Assembly: GCA_002314685.1 (NCBI GenBank)
Contig: DCHB01000006.1
Span: 17,897-30,974 of the forward strand
Origin: Clostridiales bacterium UBA1763
GTDB taxonomy: Bacteria; Bacillota; Clostridia; Oscillospirales; Oscillospiraceae
Direction of reading: 5' to 3'
DNA: 13,078 bases
Part shown: positions 1 through 6,774 of the stretch, in pieces
Numbering within the stretch: the first letter of the stretch is position 1
Layout: each line of letters opens with the position of its first letter
Position numbers and translations under genes: made by a program
Notes under the pieces: model-generated
What the model saw: only the letters and a program-made list of their open reading frames with translations
What the model was told of the DNA's origin: nothing
Databases searched by the model: none

Positions 1-16
1 TTTGATCGCCGACAAC

Positions 17-43
17 AAAAAGCCTCGTAAAACGAGGCTTTTT
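17..43 (+). terminator. Intrinsic terminator hairpin 1
   Basis: An 11-bp perfect stem (AAAAAGCCTCG / CGAGGCTTTTT) has a 5-base loop and ends in five T. It probably ends a gene lying to the left of the window. The A/T arms are symmetric, so it could act on either strand. Confidence 0.8.
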
Positions 44-44
44 C

Positions 45-72
45 AAAATGCACAGAGTTTTCTGTGCATTTT
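45..72. terminator. Terminator-like hairpin 2
   Basis: A 12-bp perfect stem (AAAATGCACAGA / TCTGTGCATTTT) with loop GTTT runs into six T at 69-74. It lies one base after hairpin 1, so it may be a second, backup terminator for the gene to the left. Confidence 0.65.
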
Positions 73-82
73 TTGGCGGCTT

Positions 83-126
83 TTCAGCTTGTCAAAAAGT
101 CCGATGGACTTTTTTGACAAGCTGAA
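83..126. repeat. Long inverted repeat (hairpin 3)
   Basis: The arms 83-102 and 106-126 are complementary over 20 bp, with one extra T in the right arm and the 3-base loop GAT. The stem is longer than a terminator needs and is not followed by its own T-tract, because it runs straight into the next hairpin. It may be a copy of a dispersed intergenic palindrome, but that is an inference: only one copy is present here. Confidence 0.6.
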
Positions 127-149
127 GAGTGCTTCGGCACTCTTTTTTT
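125..149 (+). terminator. Intrinsic terminator hairpin 4 (TTCG tetraloop)
   Basis: The stem AAGAGTGC / GCACTCTT is capped by the very stable TTCG tetraloop and followed by a run of T to 149. It is a textbook rho-independent terminator. It ends two bases before the -35 box of the next gene, so it insulates that promoter from upstream transcription. Confidence 0.8.
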
Positions 150-150
150 A

Positions 151-179
151 TTGATTTAATTGTTGTTAAATCTTATAAT
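151..179 (+). promoter_or_regulatory. Sigma-A promoter of the carboxypeptidase operon
   Basis: The -35 box TTGATT (151-156) and a perfect -10 box TATAAT (174-179) are separated by 17 bp. Transcription should start near 186, giving a leader of about 26 bases before the ATG at 212. Confidence 0.8.
153..172. promoter_or_regulatory. Inverted repeat inside the promoter spacer
   Basis: GATTTAA (153-159) and TTAAATC (166-172) form a perfect 7-bp inverted repeat with a 6-bp gap. It covers the end of the -35 box and most of the spacer. This would suit a dimeric regulator that blocks or remodels RNA polymerase. The arms are AT-rich, so chance is possible. Confidence 0.35.
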
Positions 180-211
180 GATAGCAGTAATTATTCTTTA
201 CGGAGAGCAAA

Positions 212-1549
212 ATGAAAAAACTGCGTTTTTTACCGTTAATAATGGCTGTGCTGTTGCTGTTTACCTCTGTGTCGCCCTGCGCCTTTGCGCTTGAGGCACC
301 TGTATTGAATTCTGCACGCAGTGTTATACTCACCGATGCCGACAGCGGCAGGATTTTATACTCCGAAAATGCCTACACTCGTAGCGAGCCCGCAAGCCTT
401 ACCAAGGTTATGACGCTTTTGCTCGCTGTCGAGGCAATCGAAAACAATAATGCTTCCCTCGACGACTCGGTTACCGCAAGCTCGCACTGTGTTGAGGGTA
501 TTGAAAACGACAGCAGCTCGCTAAACATCTATCAGGGCGAAACTATGAGCCTTGAGGATTTGCTCTACTGTGCCGCACTTGCATCCGCAGACGAGTCGTG
601 CAACATAATCGCCGAGCACATTTCGGGCTCAATCGAGGATTTTGTGAAGCTCATGAACGAAAAAGCGGAGCAGCTCGGCTGTACGGGTACGCATTTTGAA
701 AACACCCACGGTATGCCCGCTTCAAATCACTACACCACGGCATACGATTTGTCGCTGATTGCACACGAGGCTATGAGTCACGAGCTGTTTGAAAAGCTTG
801 TGAGCACCGAGAAATACGCCGTCGGTGCGACAAACAACCACGCAAAGCGCGAGCTTGTCAACACGAATGCGCTTTTAACCGCCGACTCTCCCTACGGCTC
901 AAAATATGTTTATGAGGGTGCAAAGGGCATAAAAACAGGTCATACGCAGGCGGCAGGTCTCTGCCTCATGACCTCGGCTGAACGCAACGGCATTGACGTT
1001 ATCTGCGTTGTTCTCGGTGCCTCGGGCGATTCGGCTACGGAAAGCTATGACAGCTTTAACGACACAATCACTCTGCTTGACTGGGTGTTTGATAACTTCA
1101 GCTACCGCTGTCTTGCTTCGCAGGAGGATATAGTCGGCACACAGCCCGTAATTAACGGTGACAGACAGGGCAAAATTAACCTCTACCCCACCGAGGCATT
1201 AAACGCCCTTGTGCCTAAGGATATAAATGTCTATCAGCTCAAAAAGGAAATCACTCTATACAGCGACAGCGTTGAGAACACTTCCTCGGGCGCGGAGCTC
1301 GGCGAAATGACGCTGTTCGATGATAACGGAAATGAGCTCGGCACTGTAAAGCTCGTAGCAAAGGGCAATATTATTTACGAGCAGACCTCGCCCGATGAAA
1401 CCGAGGTGCCGTCGGCATCAATCAGCGGAATGCAGAAAAACGCGATTTTCATTGCCGCGGCAATTCTCGCGCTCGTAGTATTCCTTGTCATTTTAGCCGC
1501 TGTGAGAAAGGTTCGCTTTGTCAAGGCAAGGAGGGCAGGAAAACGGTGA
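212..1549 (+). CDS. D-alanyl-D-alanine carboxypeptidase (peptidase S11, PBP5-like)
   Basis: This enzyme removes the terminal D-Ala from peptidoglycan pentapeptides on the outer face of the membrane, which limits cross-linking. The 445-residue product starts with a signal peptide (about 1-26, cleavage likely after AFA). The three penicillin-binding motifs are present: SLTK with nucleophile Ser62 and Lys65, the S-x-N motif as Ser129-Cys130-Asn131 (the usual middle residue is Gly), and KTG at 241-243. A smaller beta-rich domain follows at about 305-395. A true transmembrane helix (about 411-431) and a basic tail (RKVRFVKARR) then anchor it, where E. coli PBP5 uses an amphipathic helix. GGAG at 202-205 lies 6 bases before the ATG. 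The stop codon overlaps the next gene by 4 bases. The family assignment is firm; which dac paralogue it is cannot be told. Confidence 0.93.
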   Translation: MKKLRFLPLIMAVLLLFTSVSPCAFALEAPVLNSARSVILTDADSGRILYSENAYTRSEPASLTKVMTLLLAVEAIENNNASLDDSVTASSHCVEGIENDSSSLNIYQGETMSLEDLLYCAALASADESCNIIAEHISGSIEDFVKLMNEKAEQLGCTGTHFENTHGMPASNHYTTAYDLSLIAHEAMSHELFEKLVSTEKYAVGATNNHAKRELVNTNALLTADSPYGSKYVYEGAKGIKTGHTQAAGLCLMTSAERNGIDVICVVLGASGDSATESYDSFNDTITLLDWVFDNFSYRCLASQEDIVGTQPVINGDRQGKINLYPTEALNALVPKDINVYQLKKEITLYSDSVENTSSGAELGEMTLFDDNGNELGTVKLVAKGNIIYEQTSPDETEVPSASISGMQKNAIFIAAAILALVVFLVILAAVRKVRFVKARRAGKR

Positions 1550-2268
1550 AAAAATTATTGAGTTTGGTTTTGTCGGCAGTAATGCTGTTTTCGGTCTGTG
1601 CCTGCTCCGTTGATGAGCCGACTGTGACCGCAACACCCGCACCGACTCCAACGCCGACGCCCGAGCTTGCGGGTGTCGTAACATGGAAGGAGCTCGCTAC
1701 GAAGCTTTACAACATGGAATATGCAGGTCTTGCGGAATATTGGAGCTTAATGTGCAGTGACTATTTCGGCGATAACATAAATTCAATTTTGTCCGTATTG
1801 AGCTTCCCCGAAAAAGAGTATGAGATTGCACAAAAGCGTTTGCAGTACAATGAGAAGTACGGCGAGGATTGGAAATACGAAATAATCGAATGTGAAAAAA
1901 CCGCCCTTGATGAAAAAGCCTGCAACGATTTTGCCGAGGAGCTTGAGGATATTTCGGACAAGGCGAGCGTGCTTGTAAACGCCGCAGACGAGTGGTCAAA
2001 GCAGGAATGGGATGACTTTGCGGGCAGCCTTGACTGCACCGCGGAGCAGGCAAAGGAAGTTGTGGCGGCGTATGAAAGCATAGCAAGCGCCTGCCATGAG
2101 GCGTATGTCGCCGAGGGCTTTGAGCTCACACTGACGCTCAGCTTTACGGGCAGTAAAACCGATACGCTGACGAGAACGGAAACCGATTGCATATATAATG
2201 TAAACGGAGTTTTTGTTTCGGAAATGCTTCTTGATTGCACTTATGCACTGATAAATCTTGTATATTAA
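1546..2268 (+). CDS. Unknown lipoprotein translationally coupled to the carboxypeptidase
   Basis: I do not recognise this family. The 240-residue product has a lipoprotein signal: Lys2-Lys3, a hydrophobic core, then a lipobox ending at Cys20 (V-C-A-C). Lipidation there would tether it to the outer face of the membrane. A Pro/Thr-rich linker (PAPTPTPTPE, about 31-40) leads into a mostly helical, acidic domain from about 44. The C-terminal third (about 190-240) looks beta-rich (LTLTLSFTGSKTDTLTRTE). The start is GTG at 1546, inside the GTGA overlap with the previous stop. An AAGGAGG site at 1528-1534 and AGGA at 1537-1540 precede it. Sharing a transcript with a wall carboxypeptidase suggests an envelope role, but no catalytic motif is visible. 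Confidence 0.8.
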   Translation: MKKLLSLVLSAVMLFSVCACSVDEPTVTATPAPTPTPTPELAGVVTWKELATKLYNMEYAGLAEYWSLMCSDYFGDNINSILSVLSFPEKEYEIAQKRLQYNEKYGEDWKYEIIECEKTALDEKACNDFAEELEDISDKASVLVNAADEWSKQEWDDFAGSLDCTAEQAKEVVAAYESIASACHEAYVAEGFELTLTLSFTGSKTDTLTRTETDCIYNVNGVFVSEMLLDCTYALINLVY

Positions 2269-2305
2269 AAAGAGATTACCGATATTTTTATCGGTAATCT
2301 CTTTT
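2268..2305. terminator. Bidirectional terminator between convergent genes
   Basis: A perfect 17-bp stem (2268-2284 with 2289-2305) has a TTTT loop and A-rich/T-rich ends. It begins on the last base of the lipoprotein stop codon and ends two bases before the stop of the convergent gene, so it serves both strands. Confidence 0.88.
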
Positions 2306-2307
2306 AT

Positions 2308-4233
2308 TTATATTGACCTTTTCTTTGCCTCTTCGAATTTTTTGAGTGCCTCCTCGTATTCGCGGCGGGCATCCTCGTAATCCTTGCGGCGATTCTCGCT
2401 CTCTAAGCGCTCGGTTTCCTCGTTGAGACGCTTAGTCTGTGCCTGCATTCTTGCTATAAAGTCTGCGGGAACATCGGGCTGTGCCTTAACGGGCTCTGTC
2501 TTTACAGGCTCCACCTTTACAACAGGCTCTTCTATTACAGGCTCCGCCTTTATGACGGGCTTTTCTACTGCAGGCTCCGCCTTGACGGCAGGTTTTTCTT
2601 TTTTAGGCTTCTCCTTCTTGGGTTTGGGATCAATGTCGGCTATTACGGGCTCGGGATTTGCAACGCTGTCGGGTGCCCAGCCTTCGTCATCCTCGTCTTC
2701 GGTTTTCTTGACGCGCTCCTTCTTCGGCTTTTCCTCGTCGATAACCTTCTTCACAACATCGGAGCTTACACCATTCTTAAATGCCTTGTAGCATACGTAT
2801 GCGATTATCACCGCTATGAGCGCAATAACAAGCAGTATTGCCGATGCGGTGAACTGCTTTGAGCCGTCTCCGCTGCCGTCACTCAGGCAGTAGGCGAAGT
2901 AGCGGTAATCATTTGCATAGCCGTAGAGGTTGAGTGCCGTTGCGGACAGTGCGGCGGCACCGTTGAGGACGAGTGCCATAAACACAGTGCCTGCCTTGGG
3001 CTTGAGTGCCGTATAAAATCCGACTGCACCTGCCGCGCCGCACACGAGGCACACTATCTTGAGCAGTGAGCAGAGCTTCTGACGAATTTCAAGCTCCTGC
3101 TGAACGCTTGCGGTTTCCTCATCGACGAACTCCTGTGCCGCCTTGATCACCTGCTCGCAATCACTTGTATCTGTTACCTTTTCTGCAATGCCTTCATTTT
3201 CAAGAAGGATTACTATGCCGCTATCTACTATATCCTGAGGCTCCTTCATTTCCTCGAGGTCCTCAAGCTTGTTTGCCATTTCCGTGCTGTTGTTTGCCAT
3301 TGTGCGCTTGCCGTTTTCAAGCTCCTGCGCCGCGGAATTAAGCTCCGCCTTGCCGTTATCGAGCTGCTTCTTTGCATCGGCAAGCTGTGCATCGCCGTCG
3401 TCAAGCTGCTTCTTTGCCGCCGCAAGCTTCTTCTTGCCCGCCGCAAGCTCTTTTTTGCCTGCCGCAAGCTGTGCTTTGCCGTCGTTAAGCTGTGCCTCGG
3501 CATCGTCTATCTGTGCATTTGCATCGGCAAGCTGTGCCTTGCCCGCCTCAAGCTGTGCCTTGCCTTCCTCATACTCGGTCATGACCTCGGTCAGGTTTGT
3601 GTAGCCGTTTTCCTTTGCCAAAGCATTTGCTATGCTGCAAATCTCTTTATATGCCGCGCTGGACTTTTTCAGCTTGCTTATCTGATCGTAATAGGGCTTT
3701 ACAGCGTTGTACGCGGGAGTGACCTCGTCAAGCTGCTGCTGTGCCTCGTCAAGCTGCTGCTGTGCGGCATCGCGCTGTGCCTTTGCATCACTTAGCTGCT
3801 TTTCGCCGTCGGCTATTTTCTTTTCCGCGGCGGCGATTTCCTTTTCCTTCTCGGCTATGAGAGCCTCAGCCGCGGCGTACTCCGACTTGCCGTCGGCAAG
3901 CTTTTTCGATGCGGCATCATACTCCGCCTGACCCTCGGCAAGCTGCTTCTCGCCTGCGTTATACTCCGCCTCGCCCTCGCTCAGCGCTTGATTGCCGTAT
4001 TCATCGGTAACAAGGGCGGTGGCGTAATCCTTAGCGGTGTCCTCGCCGTTTTTCTTGATTATTTCATAATTTTCGGAAATAAGCTCAATAGATGCCTTGA
4101 TGTCATCATTTTGCAGGTTGTTTTCACGGGTTATCTCCGTAATGTCGTTAAGGCCCGTATTGGCTGCAAAGAAGCCGAAAACAGATGCCGCTACAAGGCA
4201 AATGCTTATGACCATCATTGCAATTCTCTTCAT
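2308..4233 (-). CDS. Membrane protein with extracytoplasmic Leu/Gly heptad coiled-coil hairpin, partner of the MMPL permease
   Basis: The 641-residue product has a clear architecture. Helix 1 (about 5-24) acts as an anchor or uncleaved signal. A large extracytoplasmic region follows (25-385), with two coiled-coil blocks of x-x-x-Leu-x-x-Gly type heptads at about 88-171 and 222-312. They flank a non-repetitive tip (about 173-220), consistent with an antiparallel hairpin. Three more helices (about 391-410, 414-436, 462-484) lead to a cytoplasmic tail. The tail is Lys/Glu-rich (500-548), then carries PVIKAEP-like repeats (548-586) and a terminal charged helix (592-640). Such heptads are known from YhgE/Pip-like proteins and from proteins encoded beside MMPL transporters. 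The gene lies 42 bases after the permease, in the same direction. AAAGGAA (4247-4241) lies 7 bases before the ATG. A role as stalk or adaptor for the permease is inferred. Confidence 0.85.
   Translation of the reverse strand: MKRIAMMVISICLVAASVFGFFAANTGLNDITEITRENNLQNDDIKASIELISENYEIIKKNGEDTAKDYATALVTDEYGNQALSEGEAEYNAGEKQLAEGQAEYDAASKKLADGKSEYAAAEALIAEKEKEIAAAEKKIADGEKQLSDAKAQRDAAQQQLDEAQQQLDEVTPAYNAVKPYYDQISKLKKSSAAYKEICSIANALAKENGYTNLTEVMTEYEEGKAQLEAGKAQLADANAQIDDAEAQLNDGKAQLAAGKKELAAGKKKLAAAKKQLDDGDAQLADAKKQLDNGKAELNSAAQELENGKRTMANNSTEMANKLEDLEEMKEPQDIVDSGIVILLENEGIAEKVTDTSDCEQVIKAAQEFVDEETASVQQELEIRQKLCSLLKIVCLVCGAAGAVGFYTALKPKAGTVFMALVLNGAAALSATALNLYGYANDYRYFAYCLSDGSGDGSKQFTASAILLVIALIAVIIAYVCYKAFKNGVSSDVVKKVIDEEKPKKERVKKTEDEDDEGWAPDSVANPEPVIADIDPKPKKEKPKKEKPAVKAEPAVEKPVIKAEPVIEEPVVKVEPVKTEPVKAQPDVPADFIARMQAQTKRLNEETERLESENRRKDYEDARREYEEALKKFEEAKKRSI
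3298..3570 (-). repeat. Coding heptad (about 21-bp) repeat block
   Basis: This encodes residues about 222-312 of the coiled-coil protein, as imperfect 21-bp units whose translation cycles through motifs such as DGKAQLA and AGKKELA. Drift in sequence but not in length keeps the 7-residue phase. It is protein structure, not a DNA-level element. Confidence 0.8.
3723..3764 (-). repeat. Perfect 21-bp tandem duplication
   Basis: Positions 3723-3743 and 3744-3764 are identical. They encode two successive QQQLDEA-type heptads near residues 158-171 of the coiled-coil protein. Exact identity suggests a recent one-heptad duplication, unlike the diverged units elsewhere in the gene. Confidence 0.85.
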
Positions 4234-4275
4234 TTTCTTCTTCCTTTCTCGTATATAGGCAGTTAAATCCCCCGA

Positions 4276-6588
4276 TTATCTGCCCTTTTTATTTTTGCGT
4301 CCGATTTCCTCGAAGTCGTCCTTAAATATGGGCGGCACGCGGAAATGTATTTTCTTTGCAAGGGTTGTTTTTCTGATAAAGCCGTCGCCCCACAGCAAAA
4401 GCTGAGGCAGTACAAACAGCACCAAAAACAGTGATACAAAGGTGCCGCGTCCGATTGCAATACCGATTGATGAGGTTATTGCCTCGGAGGAAACGCAGCC
4501 GATAAGCAAGCCCGCTATTGCGAGGATACTGCCCGAGGTTACAAGGGTGGGCAGGGCACCGTTGAGTGCGCCAATTATTGATACTCGCTTTGAGTTATTC
4601 TGACGCAGGGTTATATAGCGGTTTGAAACAACGATTGCATAGTCAATATTCGCACCCATTTGGATTGCGGTGACTATGAGATAGCCGACAAAGAATATCG
4701 GGCTGTTAAACACAAAGTGCCCCGCAAAGTTTATCCAGATACTGCCCTGAATTATTGCTATCAGAAGCACGGGAAGTCCTGCACTGCGGAAGGTAAGCAA
4801 AATTACGAGTACAACGAACACTACGGACAGGACGCTGACCATTGCGTTATCCTTGGTGTAGGTCTCCTTGAGGTCTCTTGAGCAGGTCGCATCGCCCGCG
4901 ACATATACATTTCCGTCGGGATAATAGTTTTCGGCAAGCTCGTGGATCTCGTCTATTATATCAAACGACTCCTGCGACTGAACATCGGTGTCGCAATAAA
5001 CGAGCATACGGCTGTATTTTGTACCCTGAAGCTGTGCCGTTGCATCCTCAAGCTTTTCGTGAAGCTCGCTTATCATGGCAATCTGCTCGCTTGAAAGGGA
5101 CATATCCTCGTCCTCACGGATGTCGTACAGGAACATGAACAAATCGAGGATTTTAACCTTATAATTATCGAGGTCTGTGCTTACCTCGTTATGGTCGCCG
5201 TTTGACGCGCCGTAGTAAGCAAACAGTGCAGACGCCGTCATTTCATCGACATCGGCGATTTTCATAAACTGCTTGAGATTTATCTCGTCAATAAGACGGT
5301 AGCCGTCCATTACCTCAGTAGCGGCAATGCCCTGCACGTCTATTACATGGTCAAGCTCTGCGATATCGTCAAGCAGATCAGCCTCGGACTCGTAGTCGCC
5401 CGTAGGCACGACAACCGCCATCATGTTGTTGTAGCCGAATGCCTCGGTTACTGCAACTCTCGCCTCCTGACGCTCGGTCAGATTAAGGGGCATCGCGTCC
5501 GTGTAGTTATATGAAAACGGACAGTTGAGAGAAAGATATGCCGCGATTACCAAAATAACGGCAAATATGGGCGGGATAATTTTTCTCGATTTCCACGCAA
5601 AGCGTCCGACAGCATCAATTCTCGGGATAAAATTGCGATGACGGGTTTTGTCGATTGCTTTGTTAAACATCAGCAGAAGTCCCGGCATCAGCAGGAACAC
5701 CGACAGCATGGAGAACACGATTGACTTTATAAGCACTCTGCCGAGGTCACTGCCGAGACAGAACTGCATAAACGCCATTGCAATCAGTCCGCCTATTGTC
5801 GTAAGACTGCTTGATGCTATCTCGGGGATGCCCTTCTGAAGTGCTGTGGTCATTGCCTCTACGGGCTCATAATACTGCTTTTCCTCAGCAAAGCGGTTGC
5901 ACAAAATGATTGCATAGTCTATTGCAAGGGCAAGCTGTAGAATAAGCGTTACCGCATTTGAAACATAGGATATTTCCTTGAACAGGAAGTTTGTGCCGAA
6001 TTGCAGGAGTGCCGCCGCAACGAAGGTGATAAGCAGTACGGGCACCTCGGCATAGCTTCTTGATGTGAGTGAGAGCAGGGCAACGACGATAATTACCACT
6101 ATTATTCCGACAAGCGTCATTTCCTTTACGATTTTAACCGCAGGATTATAACCGATTGTCGTGTCAAAATATGAGGTGTAGTGTCTGACAAGGTTTTTTA
6201 CCTCGTTAATCGCATTTACGCTGACCTCATCGTTATCCTCACCCGCAACTGTTACGGAGAACATTGCGTTGCCGTCTTTATAATGGGTTTCGGTATCATC
6301 GAATACTACGGATTTAACCCCGTCAATTTCGCTTATCTCATTGTATATTTCAAGGGCATCGTCATAGCTTATATCCTCTACCATGACCTTTGCCGTGCTG
6401 TATGTCACGAACTGCCCGTCCATAACATCAAGTGCCTGTCGGGTTTCTGTGGATTCGGGAAGGAAGCTATACAGATTGCTGTTTACCTTTACAAGTCCCG
6501 AGGTGAAGATTGATATTACCATCGCAACGGCAAATACAACCATTATGAAATTTCTGTTGTTAACGATGAACGCTGAGATTTTGCGCAT
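4276..6588 (-). CDS. MMPL/RND-superfamily permease (HAE3-like), 12 transmembrane helices
   Basis: This is a proton-driven exporter of lipids or other hydrophobic compounds by family precedent; the substrate is unknown. The 770-residue product has the duplicated RND layout: helix 1 (about 12-31), extracytoplasmic loop 1 (33-157), helices 2-6 (about 158-307), helix 7 (338-354), loop 2 (about 357-582) and helices 8-12 (583-733). Each half carries the Asp-Tyr pair used for proton relay in MmpL3-type proteins: Asp224-Tyr225 in LALAIDYAIIL and Asp649-Tyr650 in QMGANIDYAIV. The short, basic C-terminus is cytoplasmic. It is the first gene of a two-gene unit with the coiled-coil protein. Its ribosome site is weak (AGGG about 9 bases before the ATG). 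No membrane-fusion protein or outer-membrane channel gene is nearby, as expected for a one-membrane cell. Confidence 0.92.
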   Translation of the reverse strand: MRKISAFIVNNRNFIMVVFAVAMVISIFTSGLVKVNSNLYSFLPESTETRQALDVMDGQFVTYSTAKVMVEDISYDDALEIYNEISEIDGVKSVVFDDTETHYKDGNAMFSVTVAGEDNDEVSVNAINEVKNLVRHYTSYFDTTIGYNPAVKIVKEMTLVGIIVVIIVVALLSLTSRSYAEVPVLLITFVAAALLQFGTNFLFKEISYVSNAVTLILQLALAIDYAIILCNRFAEEKQYYEPVEAMTTALQKGIPEIASSSLTTIGGLIAMAFMQFCLGSDLGRVLIKSIVFSMLSVFLLMPGLLLMFNKAIDKTRHRNFIPRIDAVGRFAWKSRKIIPPIFAVILVIAAYLSLNCPFSYNYTDAMPLNLTERQEARVAVTEAFGYNNMMAVVVPTGDYESEADLLDDIAELDHVIDVQGIAATEVMDGYRLIDEINLKQFMKIADVDEMTASALFAYYGASNGDHNEVSTDLDNYKVKILDLFMFLYDIREDEDMSLSSEQIAMISELHEKLEDATAQLQGTKYSRMLVYCDTDVQSQESFDIIDEIHELAENYYPDGNVYVAGDATCSRDLKETYTKDNAMVSVLSVVFVVLVILLTFRSAGLPVLLIAIIQGSIWINFAGHFVFNSPIFFVGYLIVTAIQMGANIDYAIVVSNRYITLRQNNSKRVSIIGALNGALPTLVTSGSILAIAGLLIGCVSSEAITSSIGIAIGRGTFVSLFLVLFVLPQLLLWGDGFIRKTTLAKKIHFRVPPIFKDDFEEIGRKNKKGR

Positions 6589-6637
6589 TTAGACGACCCT
6601 GCTTTTTTCAAAAATGTTGTTATGGTTTCAGCATCAT

Positions 6638-6666
6638 ATAATATAGCAAACAGAGCCGAGTTTCAA
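6638..6666 (-). promoter_or_regulatory. Sigma-A promoter of the MMPL operon
   Basis: Reading the minus strand, TTGAAA (6666-6661) and TATTAT (6643-6638) are 17 bp apart. The start of transcription should be near 6631, about 43 bases before the ATG. It faces away from the promoter at 6717-6745. Confidence 0.7.
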
Positions 6667-6716
6667 GGCTGTTTGAATACTTTAATACAAATTTAACAAT
6701 TTGGGCGAAAATATGG

Positions 6717-6745
6717 TTGAAGTTTTTTTAACAAAGTATTATAAT
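6717..6745 (+). promoter_or_regulatory. Sigma-A promoter of the metal-efflux operon
   Basis: TTGAAG (6717-6722) and a perfect TATAAT (6740-6745) have a 17-bp spacer that begins with seven T. The predicted start is near 6752, only about 23 bases before the ATG at 6775. That leaves no room for a metal riboswitch. Confidence 0.8.
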
Positions 6746-6758
6746 TCAGTGAATTATA
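6740..6758. promoter_or_regulatory. Perfect palindrome over the -10 box and start site (candidate operator)
   Basis: TATAATTCA (6740-6748), a central G, and TGAATTATA (6750-6758) form a perfect 9-bp inverted repeat. The left arm contains the whole -10 box and the right arm spans the predicted start site. A bound dimer would block transcription, which is the expected place for a metal-responsive repressor. It does not match the Fur/PerR/Zur 7-1-7 pattern I know, so the regulator is unknown. Confidence 0.55.
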
Positions 6759-6774
6759 TTTTCGGAGGCAAAAA

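Noticed and set aside
3269..3604. Plus-strand frame rich in Ser, Ala and Cys across the heptad repeats
   Set aside because: It is the complement of the repetitive coiled-coil coding region; the low-complexity translation is a by-product of the repeats.
3298..3990. Regularly spaced repeats resembling a CRISPR array
   Set aside because: The period is about 21 bp without unique spacers, and the units translate in frame as coiled-coil heptads.
6752..6774. A manganese (yybP-ykoY) riboswitch before the transporter
   Set aside because: The predicted leader is only about 23 bases, far too short for the riboswitch fold.
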